From the NCBI RefSeq assembly GCF_947507565.1, contig NC_089194.1:1178001-1242000 (forward strand): a stretch of DNA of 64,000 bases. The letters run 5' to 3'. Origin of the DNA: Oscarella lobularis (taxonomy: Eukaryota; Porifera; Homoscleromorpha; Homosclerophorida; Oscarellidae). Within the stretch, counting starts at the first letter, position 1. Each line of letters opens with the position of its first letter. The notes under the pieces were generated by a model, which saw only the letters and a program-made list of their open reading frames with translations, was not told where the DNA came from and made no database searches. Position numbers and translations under genes: made by a program. This document shows positions 10,331-22,523 of this stretch, piece after piece.

Positions 10331-13300
10331 TTATTTCACTTTCGGAATAACGTAGGGAACGTCTTGCCCGGCCTCTTCGAGAACGCTCGCCAGAAGGGCG
10401 AGAAATCGAGACGTCGGCTCGACGCCATCAGCCTTGATTCGTTCAAGCAAAGCCAAAGCCCCATCGGTGTCGTTTTTCTTCCCTTCAAACAGAACTGACT
10501 ACTAGAATACAGGATTTGACTACGTGGTCAAACCATAGGCAATCAAGAGAGGAATGGCGAAGAGTCGGTATTTCAATTTGACGTCCATGTCCTTGAGAAG
10601 CTCCATAGCGGCTAGGATCTTCTCAGTCTATTCAAATAAAGTGAAGATTCGATTTTAAAAAAGTTGTCTGGGTATTACTTCTCCTTGACGAGCACAGCTA
10701 TTGGCAAAGACAGAAAAACTTCTATTCTTACCGACGAAATTGGGCTCCTAATAAATCAAAAATTTCATTCCTAATAGATTTTTGTACGCCTTTAGCAGTC
10801 CAATTACTTGGAGAATTTTCTCCGCCTCTTCTAAATCGCCCGCTCGGACGTGAGCGAAGAATCGAACGTGCAGCAAATCGGATTCGTTCATGTTCATGAC
10901 GTTTTTCATGTCGCTGGCGACTAAACGGCGGGCCGTTGAGCCCCTCCCGGCCACAAACCCCCCAAATCTACGTACTCTTCTCCACTAAATCGGCTCTTCT
11001 CTTCGTCACTGCCAAGTTGAGAAGTTTTATATAGGAAATGAGTAGAGGCTTGATTTCTTTTTCTTTAGCCTCTTCTGCTCTGGCTACAGCCGAGTCAACG
11101 TCTCCACTTATAACGAAAATACGTGTTAAGGAAGCTATAGTGGCTGCACGGACTCGGAGCACCTATTCACATAGGAGTCAATGAGAAGAGACCAAGCCTG
11201 ACGATCGACTGCCATGTCAGCAGAACGCATTTCTTCCATTAACTTCAAGACGGTCTCGTGGTCACCTGCAGATGTTTATGTCTTTTAGAGAAGTGCCTCT
11301 TCTATGGTGCAGGTGTATTAAATAAGGTCAGGTTAGCTATAGGATGGTATGACTGAGTAGAGAGCGTTCCATTGACTTGTATTGAATTCTGAGTGGAAAT
11401 AGGGTCGATTTTTTGGCTCTCACCGTGAAAGGCGTGAGCTGCTATGAGCTTTTGATAGGCAAAAGGAGATGGGGTGTATTCCGCTGCTATCATTTCGTCG
11501 AACATCTTTCTAGCGCCTGCAAAACAAAGATTGACGTCATCTGTACGGTATACCTTCGTTATTGCTGCACCAGCAACGTCTCCTTTTCTGGAATACGCTT
11601 CAATGTAACTGGTGTAGACTGCGTAGCCGATCTTGTACGTTTTCTCCATGTCTCTATAGTGGGAATAATGGCGAAAAATTCTTTTGAAAACAGACCTCCT
11701 TAGTGAGCTCACTCTTTCAGACGATCTGCAGACTGGATGTCTCCGACGCTTAGATAAGCGACGATAGCGTAGCCAAAGGCAGGCCCAGATGGCCTAAGGA
11801 CACGCGCACACAAAAGGTCATTTTCATCCCAAGTCATTTGAGGAAACTACCTGAATCCTTCCCTAAGCATTGCCTCGTATACTCTCGTTAGAGCAGGCAA
11901 GTTCTAAATGCTACGTTACGAGAAGATTCTACTCGAGCTCTAACAAACTTTTCTCTTGCCGTAGGCTACCATCAAGTCGCTATAAACTCTCCAATCAGCT
12001 GCCTGAGATTCCTGGGGAGTCATGTCTTACATATTGAAGTGATTCGAGTAACAAAAGGTTTTACTGTGAATTTGCTAAAGGCTTGCTGGGCCATTTGGCT
12101 GCGTCCTTCTAGGGCTCCCATCTGAGTAGCAAAGCTACGATTGAATATTTTCGCTATTGCCTCTTTCTTACCGTTACGGTAAGTTTGTGATGGTGAGGAA
12201 AGAGAGGAACGTCGTGGGTCTTCATGAGATTGAGAATCTGTGCTCAATATTTAGAAAGAAAACGCCTAGAGGAGAAAATCGCGGTTTTATACGGTGGAAA
12301 AAGGATGCATTTCGCGACGAAAGACGCATTCTTTCAGCAGAGCGGAGTACACGCGTGGATCTTCAATTCTAACGCCCTAATAAAAACATCAACGATGAAA
12401 ATAAGGAGAAAATCGGTAATACATGCAGATCACGTCGACAGACCATAGAAAAGAACGCTTCCAGACACGACAGGGCCGGCGAAAGGCTCTTCGTTAATCG
12501 ACTCGTATTTCTCAAGAGAAACTGACTAGCGTAATAAGCTAGACGCGTTGAGAAGGATGAGAGTGATAAGGAGCGTTGCAAAAGAATTTTTACGTAGAGT
12601 ATTGAATGTTTCAGGGAGCTCAGCGACAAGCTTGAATATCTAGCGAACAGCGTTACGTACTTTTAATTACACGTACAGTTGAACCCACCTTCATTGAACT
12701 AGAATTCGCAACAGGAATCCCCTCCCTATACATATAAAATTACATACAGTAAAACCTGAGCTAATAACAATCGTATTTTCCGGCACGGAGAGCTATAACC
12801 GTGCCGGAGAACACGTCCTCTTATATTAATTCTCGCCTAAAACGTCTGATACTACATAACGACCACACCTGTGACTGTCTATAGACGTACCTCAATTCTC
12901 CACTCCTAGCAGTCGAACGCAGAAATCTTTGAGGCAGTATCATTTCCTTGTCGGTGCTTGTGACTATAGACGACGAAACGATGGCCTCACTTTTCCCCTT
13001 TCGCTCGATTTTTTTGCGTACGTATTTCCGCTGCCGCGTCGAGACGATTGGTATCGCAGCACACCTGAGCGAGGCTATTGATTTCGCGGCCCAACGCGAT
13101 GTCGTGCCTTGCGAAGGCGTCGAGAAGGGATTGAGCCAAATTGGCACGATTCTTATCGTCTCCCAAGAAAGCTCTCACGACATATTGAAAACTAAATATT
13201 TGAGAAGCGACTATTGTATAACTTCAAGGAGACGAGAAGCTTACTGGGGCACTTCCAAGGTTATTTCGTGATCGATCATGAGTTTGAGGACTTGGCATGC

Positions 13301-15283
13301 ACCTTAGAGACATCAATACCTTAGGTCCAATTGATTATTTATTGAATTAATACCGTTTAGATCATTTTGTTCAGCAAGCGAAGCTAAGACTGGGTAAAAG
13401 TAGTGCTGTCTCACAGGGATACCCTTGGACAAGAGTCTCGTGAGATATTAAATAAATAAATTTCGTTATTTATCATACTGCTGTTAGCATTTCGTTGATA
13501 ACAATCAAGGCTCCATCTAAGAGAGCACGGCTTAGTTGACTGTCTTGAGAGCAGCTTAGTATACCTTTATCTCTGTTAAGGAATCTGCTGTAGAGAAGAT
13601 CTTCATAGGCGAGACGGTGAAGATTCTCCGTTTTCAATTGTTGTCCAACTTTGAGAAGATAGTCCAATGACGGAGCCTTTCATTAGTGTAGCATATAAAA
13701 TGTATTGATTCTTGATTAAATGAAATGCTCACCGGATCTTTTCGTATGAGCTTCCTGTAGAAATCCTGTCCTGGACGATGAGATGAGCCTGGCATGCGGA
13801 CGAGAGATCGAAGTACATGCAGAGCGCCGTCGAAATCGCCGCTGGCGACGAAACTGTCGACGAGACCCTGTAAATCTGAAGAGGATATTAAATATTTGAT
13901 ATGGAATTTGGTTTCTGCTGATACCCGTTCCCATCCACTGCTTATTACGAATCTTCTCGAGAAGCTGAGGGATCAAGTGCGAGTGGCCGTTCTTTGAGAG
14001 ACTCTCCAGCACGCGAACATAGGCGCCGTGCGTGGGAAAGACGCGTCCCGACTGCATTTCGACTAGAACCTATACAAAACACTAAGAGTGTGAGATGCAG
14101 AGTCCAAAAATGCGTGCCTGTGATACTGAGTCCATATCGCCGCGTTCAGCGTGAGCACAGAGCAAAGCCGTGTAGCTCTCTAAGCCCGGCTCAAGACCGT
14201 TTTCCCTAATAAATAAATGAATAATAAATTATTATTATTATCACGAGTGTAAAATACGTTATAGATTTTTAATTTAGACTTAGTGTCTTGGCAAGTTCCT
14301 CAATGCATAGTATCACACTGTACCTGATAAGTTGAAACACTGCCCTTGCTTTTTCCATATCCCTATTAGAAATATCAAATAGAAATACGTCAATCACGTT
14401 TCTTTCCTTCGTCGTACCCAGATTTGGCGTTGCATGTGACCAATGGAGCAAGAAGAGGCTCACTCAGACTAATATTAAGACTCTTGATGTGCTCAAGTAT
14501 TTCACTTCAGAAACAAAAAAATTATAAATCTTAATTAATATTCTAAAGTACACTGCTTACATTGCTCCTTGCAAGTTTCCTTGCTGACAGAAACCCTTGA
14601 GAACGAGCTGATAGGTTTGCTAAATATAAAATGAAAGACGTGTGACTCGATCTCTGCATACAGGCTGAGAAATCATACGGTGCTTGGTTGAATTCCCTCG
14701 GTTTGAAGTCTCGTGAGAAACTCCAGAGGAGAAAAATTGTGACCGTTGTCGATGAAGACGCTCAGAAGTGCGTTGTAATGGGAAACGTCTAACTTCACTC
14801 CTAAAAACCAATCATAAACCGAAAAAAAATTCTAAAAATTCATACCCTTTGATCGGAGTGTGCTAATAAATTGGTCGGCTAGAGCAATTCTGGCCTGTGG
14901 AGAGGCATCTACGAGCTGCCTTCCACAATTCTGCAGAGCACTGTAGGCGGATACAGGCGAGATGTCGTCTACATGAACCCCTGTTGGGTGCAACGTCTCG
15001 TTTTACAAAGATCTGATTTTCTACCTTCTTTGCAAAGATCTTCGAAGGTGCGACGCAGTGCTGCTTGGGTACGTGCGTTGCCAAGTTGGTACGCCTTCGC
15101 TGGACGCTGGCTGTTGGCACGTGGTAGTTGGCCCGCGACGCGAGGACGCCTAGAGAAGCGTGTGACATCGCTGCGCCAACGGGCTATGCCCACACGCAAA
15201 GACGTGGCTGAGAGGTGCTTGTTGTGCTGCGGGAATCCGGAGAAGGATCGGTGGAAAGCAGCAAAGAAACGAGAAGGGAGCAT
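10331..15283 (-). CDS. LRPPRC: LRPPRC-like mitochondrial pentatricopeptide-repeat protein
   Basis: A many-exon gene. Exon 1 (15025-15283) starts at ATG 15283 with an arginine/serine/phenylalanine-rich leader (MLPSRFFAAFHRSFSGF) typical of mitochondrial import. Exon 2 ends at 14968 on its upstream side (DDISPVSAYSALQNC). Exon 3 reads DVSHYNALLSVFIDNG, FSPLEFLTRLQTEGIQP, and the next QTYQLVLKGFCQQGNL; these match the first PPR motifs of animal LRPPRC closely. Further PPR helices recur at about 13960-14060, 11400-11700 (FDEMIAAEYTPSPFAYQKLI) and 10770-10930. The stop is at 10331-10333 after VPYVIPKVK. By eye it encodes roughly 1,000-1,150 residues, shorter than vertebrate LRPPRC (about 1,390). 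LRPPRC stabilises and supports translation of mitochondrial mRNAs together with SLIRP. Middle exon borders were not all resolved. Confidence 0.85.
12747..12835. repeat. Possible remnant of a MITE in an LRPPRC intron
   Basis: CAGTAAAACCTGAGCTAATA resembles the terminal sequence of the 58.1 kb element (CAGTAGAACC/GTAAAACCTC), and it is followed by a perfect 10-bp hairpin (TCCGGCACGG/CCGTGCCGGA). No second terminus was found. Confidence 0.3.
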
Positions 15284-15338
15284 GATTGCTATAGATATAC
15301 GGGAATGCGAGTAAGATAATGCCACACATATAGGTAGT

Positions 15339-16960
15339 CTACTGTTGATCGACGTACACCATCTCTATTTCAGTAGTACCGGCGCCTGATCGTCCTGTAG
15401 GCTGAGTCTCATCACCGGCGCCATAGACAGTTTTTAGGAGACTGAGACTGTCACTTTCCTGTACGTTTCCAGCCTGTGTCCTTCCATGTTGTGTTCTTCC
15501 AATATGTGTCTCCTCAGGCTTTTCCAACATGCTCACTAGAAAAACTACAAAACATTTGTATCTAAAATACGCTGCAATTGAAATTGATGTTCGCAGAATA
15601 AACAGCCAATTGGTATACAGCTCATTTTCCTTATGTTCCAGGTACCTTGCAAGCTGACTTTCATCCCGTGCCCAATACGTAATATCCATCACACACCACA
15701 CAAAATTTAGACTTGACACTATGCCAGCAAATACTAACAAATAGTTGTTATTGGAACGTTTTAGCAAGCACAGGATCACAACTTGCAAGAATGCTTCAAA
15801 AAGGTACAAACATGTACCTGCTAATTCCCAATCAAGCTCCTTCGACCGGTCCTTGTAGCATGTTTCTAATCCTCGGCAAGCTTTATTGGTAACAAAAGAG
15901 AAGACGGCAACAGGAATAATTCCAAGGGTAAATGTAGCACCAAAGACGAGAAACTGAATTTTGTTGGTTATTATCCATGACTTATTATCACAGCGTTCAC
16001 GACGTTCAACAAGAAAAGAAATGCAATAAGCGGAAAGCGCTGTAATTCCAATAATGGACATGGTAAATTCCAATATAATTATATGAAGATGACAAATCGG
16101 CTTTTGAAAAACAGAGATAGCAAAAAAAAGTAATGATAATCCAGCAAAGATAATGAATACTATAGAACACGCCCAGCCTGGCTGAACTTTTCTCTTTCGT
16201 ACTTCTTCAAGCAGCAAAGTGCCTACTACCGATAAGCTCACTAAGCAAAACTGAAACACAACAGGTCGACAGTATTCCTGCTTTTCATCAAGATCATCTG
16301 TATTTAGACACTGAGTTTTTCTTGCTAAAGTGAATTCACTAATTAAACTTGAATTTTCGCAAGAAAAACGGAAATTTAAATATTGCGAGACGGTATCGCT
16401 GCCGTATGATATAGAAACAATCGTTTCAACCAGCAGTAGAGAAATGCTTAGTGACCAAACAGCAATGCATACTCTGGCTGATTTGAAGGAAAAGATGTAG
16501 TAACGACTCTTCCACGTCAAAATCAAGATAAATGACAATGTAATAGTGAAAAGTGGCACCGTAAACCTGTAGCCTAGATTGGTTCTAACGGCCCTTGATA
16601 TGCAGCTAGTACTGTTACAATCCCTCAAAGCGTTGGCAGTTACAGCCGGTGAACTAAGAGATGCTGCACTCCAAAGAATCAGTACGATTAATTGCACAAA
16701 ATATTTGACACTGAAAGTTCTGGCTTCGTCTAAATCGTCAGCACCGGTTTCGTTTTTCAACTTCTTCTCTACCCACATCGCAAGCGGCATGATAAAAAAG
16801 ATAGCGATAGATAAAAAATGAAGTATTGCTGGAAACCACGTAGCAGCTGCGTAGTTGAACCATTTGTCGCAACGAACCCTGTCGTCAGTAAGACCGTTGT
16901 CGATGAGAAAGCTTGCAAAAACAGCGAAGACAAGAACTCCCAGTGAAAAAACAAAGGTAT
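15339..16960 (-). CDS. Otopetrin-like multi-pass membrane protein (proton-channel family)
   Basis: One long exon of about 540 codons, opening after a good splice acceptor (TTTCTTTTTGCAG) at 16961, with the stop at 15339. About eleven hydrophobic spans are visible, from FVFSLGVLVFAVFASF to LRTSISIAAYFRYKCFVVFL. The last two carry the otopetrin signature order: NFVWCVMDITYW, then an R-F/Y-R-type final helix (AAYFRYKCFVVF). Otopetrins are zinc-sensitive proton channels with two repeats of six helices. The short tail has HIGRTQHGRTQAGN, a small repeat. The in-frame GTG at 16988 is not a start: a stop lies just upstream, so a short first exon in phase 1 must lie further out and was not found. The sister gene on the other strand has exactly such a mini exon. 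Confidence 0.65.
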
Positions 16961-17826
16961 CTGCAAAAAGAAATGAACTCACATGCACGACAAGATGGTA
17001 CTATGCATGTCGTGGGGTTCGCCAAAGAAAGGCTCGCTTTTATCGGCTCATGAAATCACTTCTTGGATCATGTCGGGTATAGGTACGGAGACGGGTACCC
17101 GTTCCTCTGCCGTGCACGCCTCCGGGGTCGGGCCGGCTTATCATAACATTCACAGTCACACATCTTACGCCCAGTGCGGACTTTAAAAAAGCGTTTTTTT
17201 GCTGTAACTAACCCTACACCAACCCTAAACCTTACTGGTATCGGTGGCGGCCCCGCTCCGGGCTTAACAGAGGGGGGGCTTCGCCCCCCTGGAACCATGC
17301 TACGGGCGGTTAAGCCACAGTCGCGGGTGATCGTCTTTAGTTGTTAGAGAAGAGGTACGGAGGCGTGCATGCAGAGGAACGGGTACCTATACCCGACATG
17401 ATCCCACTTCTTAGCTAACGACGCGTAAGGTTTATTCTAAAAATTCCGCGAGCGTCTACTTATTATATCGATCACTCCTAACGTTGGCCGACTCGGCGGG
17501 ATTGAGAATGCATGCTCACTGCGCCACTTGATCAATCGCAAGGAGCACTGGCAGTCTGAGACTTAGAGCTACTAGACTTGTAGTACTGACGATCGATGAT
17601 CGAGTGTCAAACTTGGCTCGAGCCTCGGAAAGCGAACCACTTACCGGCCGTCATATTGCTGCCGTACGTTCGGGTTTGCCACGGTCCAGATTCTTTTGTC
17701 GGTTGGTCCCGGGTATGGTTCGCACGGTTCTTTCTGAGCATGCGTGGAGCACTGCTCTGGCACCTGCTGGCACCAGAAGAAGAAAAACACCGGGACAACG
17801 CCTCGCCGTGATTGCTCCTAGTAAAG
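16961..17826. promoter_or_regulatory. Divergent region between the two otopetrin-like genes
   Basis: It holds the unresolved first exon and promoter of the minus-strand gene and the promoter of the plus-strand gene (start 17827), plus a MITE-like element at 17062-17405. ORFs at 17596-17872 on both strands overlap and have no domain signal. Confidence 0.45.
17062..17405. mobile_element. MITE-like element with inverted ends
   Basis: The left end (about 17062-17125: GGATCATGTCGGGTATAGGT, then CCCGTTCCTCTGCCGTGCAC) reappears inverted at about 17350-17405 (CAGAGGAACGGGTACCTATA, CCCGACATGATCC). The 220 bp between carry a C/G-rich hairpin (GGGGGGCTTCGCCCCCC at about 17274-17290) and no coding signal. 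The arrangement is that of a non-autonomous foldback or MITE. I could not identify a target-site duplication. Confidence 0.6.
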
Positions 17827-20800
17827 ATGTCTGACGAAGAAGTCGCTTCAGGAAAGTAAGCAAAGCGCGCATTAGACTAAGGCCCGGTCAGTCTTTATGG
17901 GAGGGCCGCGCGATCCCCTTGGCTAACCTAAAGCTAATATAAACAGCCTGAGCGCATGCAGGTAAAACCTCATGGTAGTTGCTCTCAATGCCTTGTAGCC
18001 TGACCTACAGCTACTTATAAACTTAGCCGGGTTCAGTCTAAATTCCGAGAGAAAACTTGTCCACTGCATGGAACCTGCAACTGTACGTAGAGGGGGAAAC
18101 GAAACTGTGGCCGAGTGGTGAGAAGTGTGGTGAGAGTACTCGGCCGGCATGCACTATACTATGGATGGGAGTTCGAATCCCGACGATGTCGTAAAATTTC
18201 CTCCTTCATACGTGCTTTGGATGGCTGTCCGTCTATTACCGTCACTGTCACCTGACTGAGCCCCGCCCACCCATGTGACCCGTCGTTTGTGCATAGTTGT
18301 AACTATAAATAATAAAGATTTATTGGCGAGCAACCTGATTGACAAGCTGGAGGGCCAGGACTCAGGAGGCACGTCGCACTACTGTAGAATAGCTAACATA
18401 TTAGTTATTATACAATACAAACAAAAGAAATGGCAAAGCATAACGTGCCCTATGATTCTCTGTTGGTAGAGCAATTTCATGCCGCTTTACTGCTCAGTTT
18501 ATAATTTCTATGCCGCAACAATTTTTATATGCATACTACACATTTAATTAGAAAGACCGCGAATTCCGATTAATAAAATTAAAATTATCAATTTCTTCTA
18601 GGAACTTGATGAAGGAGCGGTGTTCATGGGTACTTTCTACAATTGGTTTTGCCTATTTGGCGGTGGTAGCCAGCGTGCTTGCTGCTGCAAAAATACTCAA
18701 TAACAAATGCGACGCTAAAGTCCCATTTCGCTCCCAAAAAGTATTTCTGCTTTGCACATACAGCATAGTCATATTTGTTATTTTTGTCTGCTCAATCTTC
18801 TACATTTTGGAATGGAGCTGCGGTTGGCAAAGCAAGGAATTAAAATGGTGCTGCAAGGCCAAGCTACAGCTATTTCGTTCTAACGTGACATTGCACAGCA
18901 TCGTGGAAATCGTGGCGCTGATTGTATTCGCCTCTTTTGCTATTACCGAAATTGCTTTAACGAGTGAAGCTGTGTTTGACTGCCTTGACTCTTCATCTAA
19001 GTCTCCATCTTCAGTACAAGTAGATATAATTGGTTACGCCTTGACTCGTGGACTAACAGTTGTTTTTTCATGTCTGTTATTGACTTTATTTGAGCTTTTG
19101 AAGCCTACCTCTCCTTCGACTTGTATACAATTTGTTCGAAGTGTAGGCAGCATTGCACTTATAATTGGCAACGGAGTTTTGTGGCTGGAAGCGTTTATGA
19201 TTTCTCTTTCCGAGAAGTCTCTAGTCTTTAGTGCAACTGAGACGAATGAAACCTGCCTTCAACAAGAAAACGTTTCAAAGTGCTTGGAGAGTCGTCACAA
19301 TTACAGTAAAACTCTTCGACCAATTCTCATTCCGTTTTTTACTGAATACAGCCTGGCTGCTCTACTTATTGGTCTACATTCTCTTACTACTAGTAGTAAG
19401 AACACTGAAACTGGCGATGACTCTGACAGCAGCAGTGATAATGAAGCCGTTAGTGAAAACGAAGACTTCGCATCCGAAAACACTGAGAATGGCTTTCTTT
19501 CAGTCATAAGCAATCAATCAGATAAAGTAAATCTCATTGACTTTGGATGGATTGTCGCTTTCATTATTTTCATCCTCTTACCGCTAACACTAAGTAGCGC
19601 AGCGCTGCTGTTTGAAAACGAAGTTACTATTTCTACAAAGGGTTTCACAACAGATAGTGAACGTAATCTTAATAATGTCGCAATTATCAGCTTAGCGTTA
19701 AACGCAGCTGGAATTTTGATGATTATGCTGGCTTTTGCATGTTGTTACAAAACTGCTTGGAGGCAAGAAACTAAACGAACGTGGAAAGAAATAGTGCTCT
19801 TTCTCTCATTATTGTCTCTTTACTTTTCGTGGCCTCTTCAAGTTGACTTTGATGTAAGTTGCAAACCGAACGCGACCCTGTCTGGTCTAAATTGTCATTC
19901 TCGCGACGACACTCTCCTAAACATCAACATCGCTTTTGCAGTTACATCTGCTGTCGAAGGTGCTAGTCAATTTTTCTTGCTCCTTTACCTGAAGCGAATC
20001 TACCTGCCAAGAACAAAATGGCTAAAATTTTTTCTTTCTGTTCTTGTAGCAATTAACCTCGCACTTTGGGCAATTGATACTTTTTATTGGTCCGAAAAGA
20101 ATCTTTTCTTACAACAGGCAAGCAAAGGAAGCACAGACAAAGAGTGGCACTTTTACACCACTGCGTTGTTGTCTATTACAATTTTTTTCCGCTACGAGTG
20201 CGCCGTTACGTTTTTCTTTGCTTTGGCGGAAACTCTGAAAAACCAGGATACAATTCGTAGTTTTCTGCAAAAAGGGCAGTACACTTCAAAATTTACGTTG
20301 CAGAAGATGAAGCTAGGCAAGCAGGAAGATGGATTTCCGTTTCGGTTTGAGCTAAAAGGCACGCAATCATTGTCTCCAATATATATACGTCCAATATTGG
20401 AGGAAATTAACGGCATGCTGAAAGACAAGCTAAAATTGAAAGAAGACGATCGCTTGTGGCCTTCTCCTAAAGAAATTCTACGGAGAAGTCACAACGAAGA
20501 GAAAATCCCGTTGATGCCTGTCATTTTAGAGAAACTCGTACTTCTTGGGGTCACTCTGCCTAGCGTAAGAAAAGAATTGCACACTGTTTTAGTGCTTTCC
20601 GATTTAACGACAGCAGACGTTTGCGATCACCTGCAAGATGTCATTCTGAAAGACAAACGTTGTTTTTACGTCACTGCTAAAATAAAAGATTTTGACCTTG
20701 ATATTCTACTCTGGAAGTCAATTGACGACATTTGCAGGACGCAGAAAAAGTCTGAACAATTCTTGACGTCTTTAAAACTACAAATTGTTCTATGTGAACC

Positions 20801-22088
20801 ATTTCAATTCACTGATGATAATGATGCTATGATTGTTATGATTGATGCTATAACTAGAATACGCTTCAACAAAGAAAGAATCTTACAGACTTTTCCTATG
20901 AAAAACCGAGCTGTAAAGATAACAGCAGCAGAAGAAACCCTCACTCAAAAAAGATGCTACCTCAAAAAACTCAGAGTCAACAAGGAGGAAGAAATTGTAG
21001 AGGTGGGTGAACCTGTTGATCCCGAGCAGCGCGAACGTATTAAATTTGAATATGCTGAAAGCACTAAGGCAAAAGCTATTAATATATGCAAAATGATTGC
21101 TCTTACAAGAGAAGAATTTCCAGAGAAAGATTTTCCTTTTTGCGTTATTACCTACAATAAAAAGAGTGTCATTGTTTCAGGAGAGACGGAAATGTGCCCA
21201 GACCTGTTGACTAGCCAAAGCACTTCAAAGTTTGAATGTTTTTTTGCAGTGTGGGAAAACGAAGAGCCACAGCAGAAGGAATTCACCATCAAAGCAGAAG
21301 TGCATATCAACGAAGGTCAGAAAGAGAAAGAAAGTCTAAAATTTTCCTGGCCAAAAAAGCAGGTTGTGCTCTTGACTACAATGAAAAGCGTTGCGGCTGC
21401 TCTTCTGAAATGTAAATCCGCAAAATCATGCTACTGGAAAGAACGGTCTAGGTCCAAAAGCCAAAAGAAGATTGCGCAAAAGTGCAAAGAGAAAAGCCTG
21501 ATTGCATACAAGAATAAAATTATCTTTTTCTACAACGATGAACCAATTGGGATGTCAGAAGATGAGACGTTAACACAGCTTATAAAAAAATGCAAAAAAC
21601 AAGAAGACATGAAGGATCAAAAAGCAAACGCTTATCAACTCTCTCTTAACGAAGAACGACAAGACAATCTTACGTTAAAGGTTGAAGAGGTAGAAAAAAA
21701 GTATAGTGAAGATATTGATGTGCAGCTTGACACAAAAGAAAAAGACTTCGTGTTTGTTATTGACAACCAGAATCAGAATCACTGCCACCCCTGTTGCCTT
21801 CACTGTTTTCTCGATATTACAATAAGAGAATTTCGAAACAAATGCGTTAGACATTTACGACTTGAGGAAGAAAGAATTGAAAGTTTAAAATATAATGAGA
21901 AAGACATAACCAAATGCGAATATTTGGCTGAATTGCCTGATCTGTCGGCAAACAACTGCGTCACTGTTAAAGTTACACTGAACAACCCCGAAGGGAATGG
22001 GTCTGGGAGCGATGCTCAGGCTCAAGACGATGGGACTTTATTGACAGCAAAGCACAGCAGGCATGAGAGAACGTGTAGTCTTCTGTGA
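17827..22088 (+). CDS. Otopetrin-like channel with long ubiquitin-like cytosolic extension and C-terminal CaaX box
   Basis: Exon 1 is 29 nt (17827-17855, MSDEEVASGK split by the intron); exon 2 runs uninterrupted from 18602 to 22088, giving about 1,170 residues. Residues ~20-560 are a multi-span membrane domain homologous to the neighbouring minus-strand protein, with an acidic loop at ~285-310 (DDSDSSSDNEAVSENED) and the otopetrin-type end: NLALWAIDTFYWSEKN, then SITIFFRYECAVTFFFAL. Residues ~570-1,170 are hydrophilic, lysine/glutamate-rich and unlike canonical otopetrins. At least the last part (TIREFRNKCVRHLRLEEERI, then NNCVTVKVTL) resembles a ubiquitin fold, and another stretch (IIFFYNDEPIGMSEDETLTQ) may too. 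The protein ends CSLL, a CaaX motif of the geranylgeranyl type. Membrane-anchored ubiquitin-fold proteins also end in CaaX boxes. The channel call is fairly firm, the ubiquitin-fold call is tentative. Confidence 0.7.
18105..18190 (+). other. tRNA-like element (A box and B box) in intron 1 of the otopetrin gene
   Basis: TGGCCGAGTGGT fits a pol III A box and GAGTTCGAATCCC a B box, about 55 bp apart, as in a tRNA-Leu/Ser or tRNA-derived SINE head. The T stem and acceptor stem pair poorly, so a functional tRNA is unlikely. A decayed tRNA or SINE fragment is the better reading. Confidence 0.4.
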
Positions 22089-22523
22089 TGTACTGTACAA
22101 GTCTTAAGACTGTACTCGGAGTACCAAGCTATAGTGCTAGAAACATGTTTCGTAAGCGCGCTGAAAGAAAAATAGATCGCCCACCAAAAGTTGTGCCCTT
22201 ACTTGCAGCGCACCAGTTTATCTGCTTTGCAAGTGAGAGCTAGAAATCCCAAACCATGCAAAAAGGTCTTTTCCTTTCTGCTGTTGGTCTTCTAAAACGT
22301 ACTGAGCGCCATCTGGTCAAATAATTAGAGGACAAGTTCTCTTGCTTGATGTTACAGACTGCAAATTTTGCCCGTAGAGAAATATAAAGGATCACGCAAT
22401 ACTTGTGCTAACCTACAGCAGAAGAAACAGATCTTCTGCTATCGTAGTGAAGTGACTGCCACCTACCCGATAATTTATTATGATTTCTCACATTCATAAT
22501 ACACTCTACAGCTACACTATTTG
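22089..22523. other. Convergent spacer between the otopetrin and LRRC57 genes
   Basis: These 435 bp lie between two stop codons. Apart from presumed 3' UTRs I see nothing in it. Confidence 0.4.

Noticed and set aside
16961-17004. Using GTGAGTTC...TTTGCAG (22 nt) as an intron to give the minus-strand otopetrin gene an ATG
   Set aside because: It is too short for a spliceosomal intron and the resulting frame does not match the otopetrin reading.
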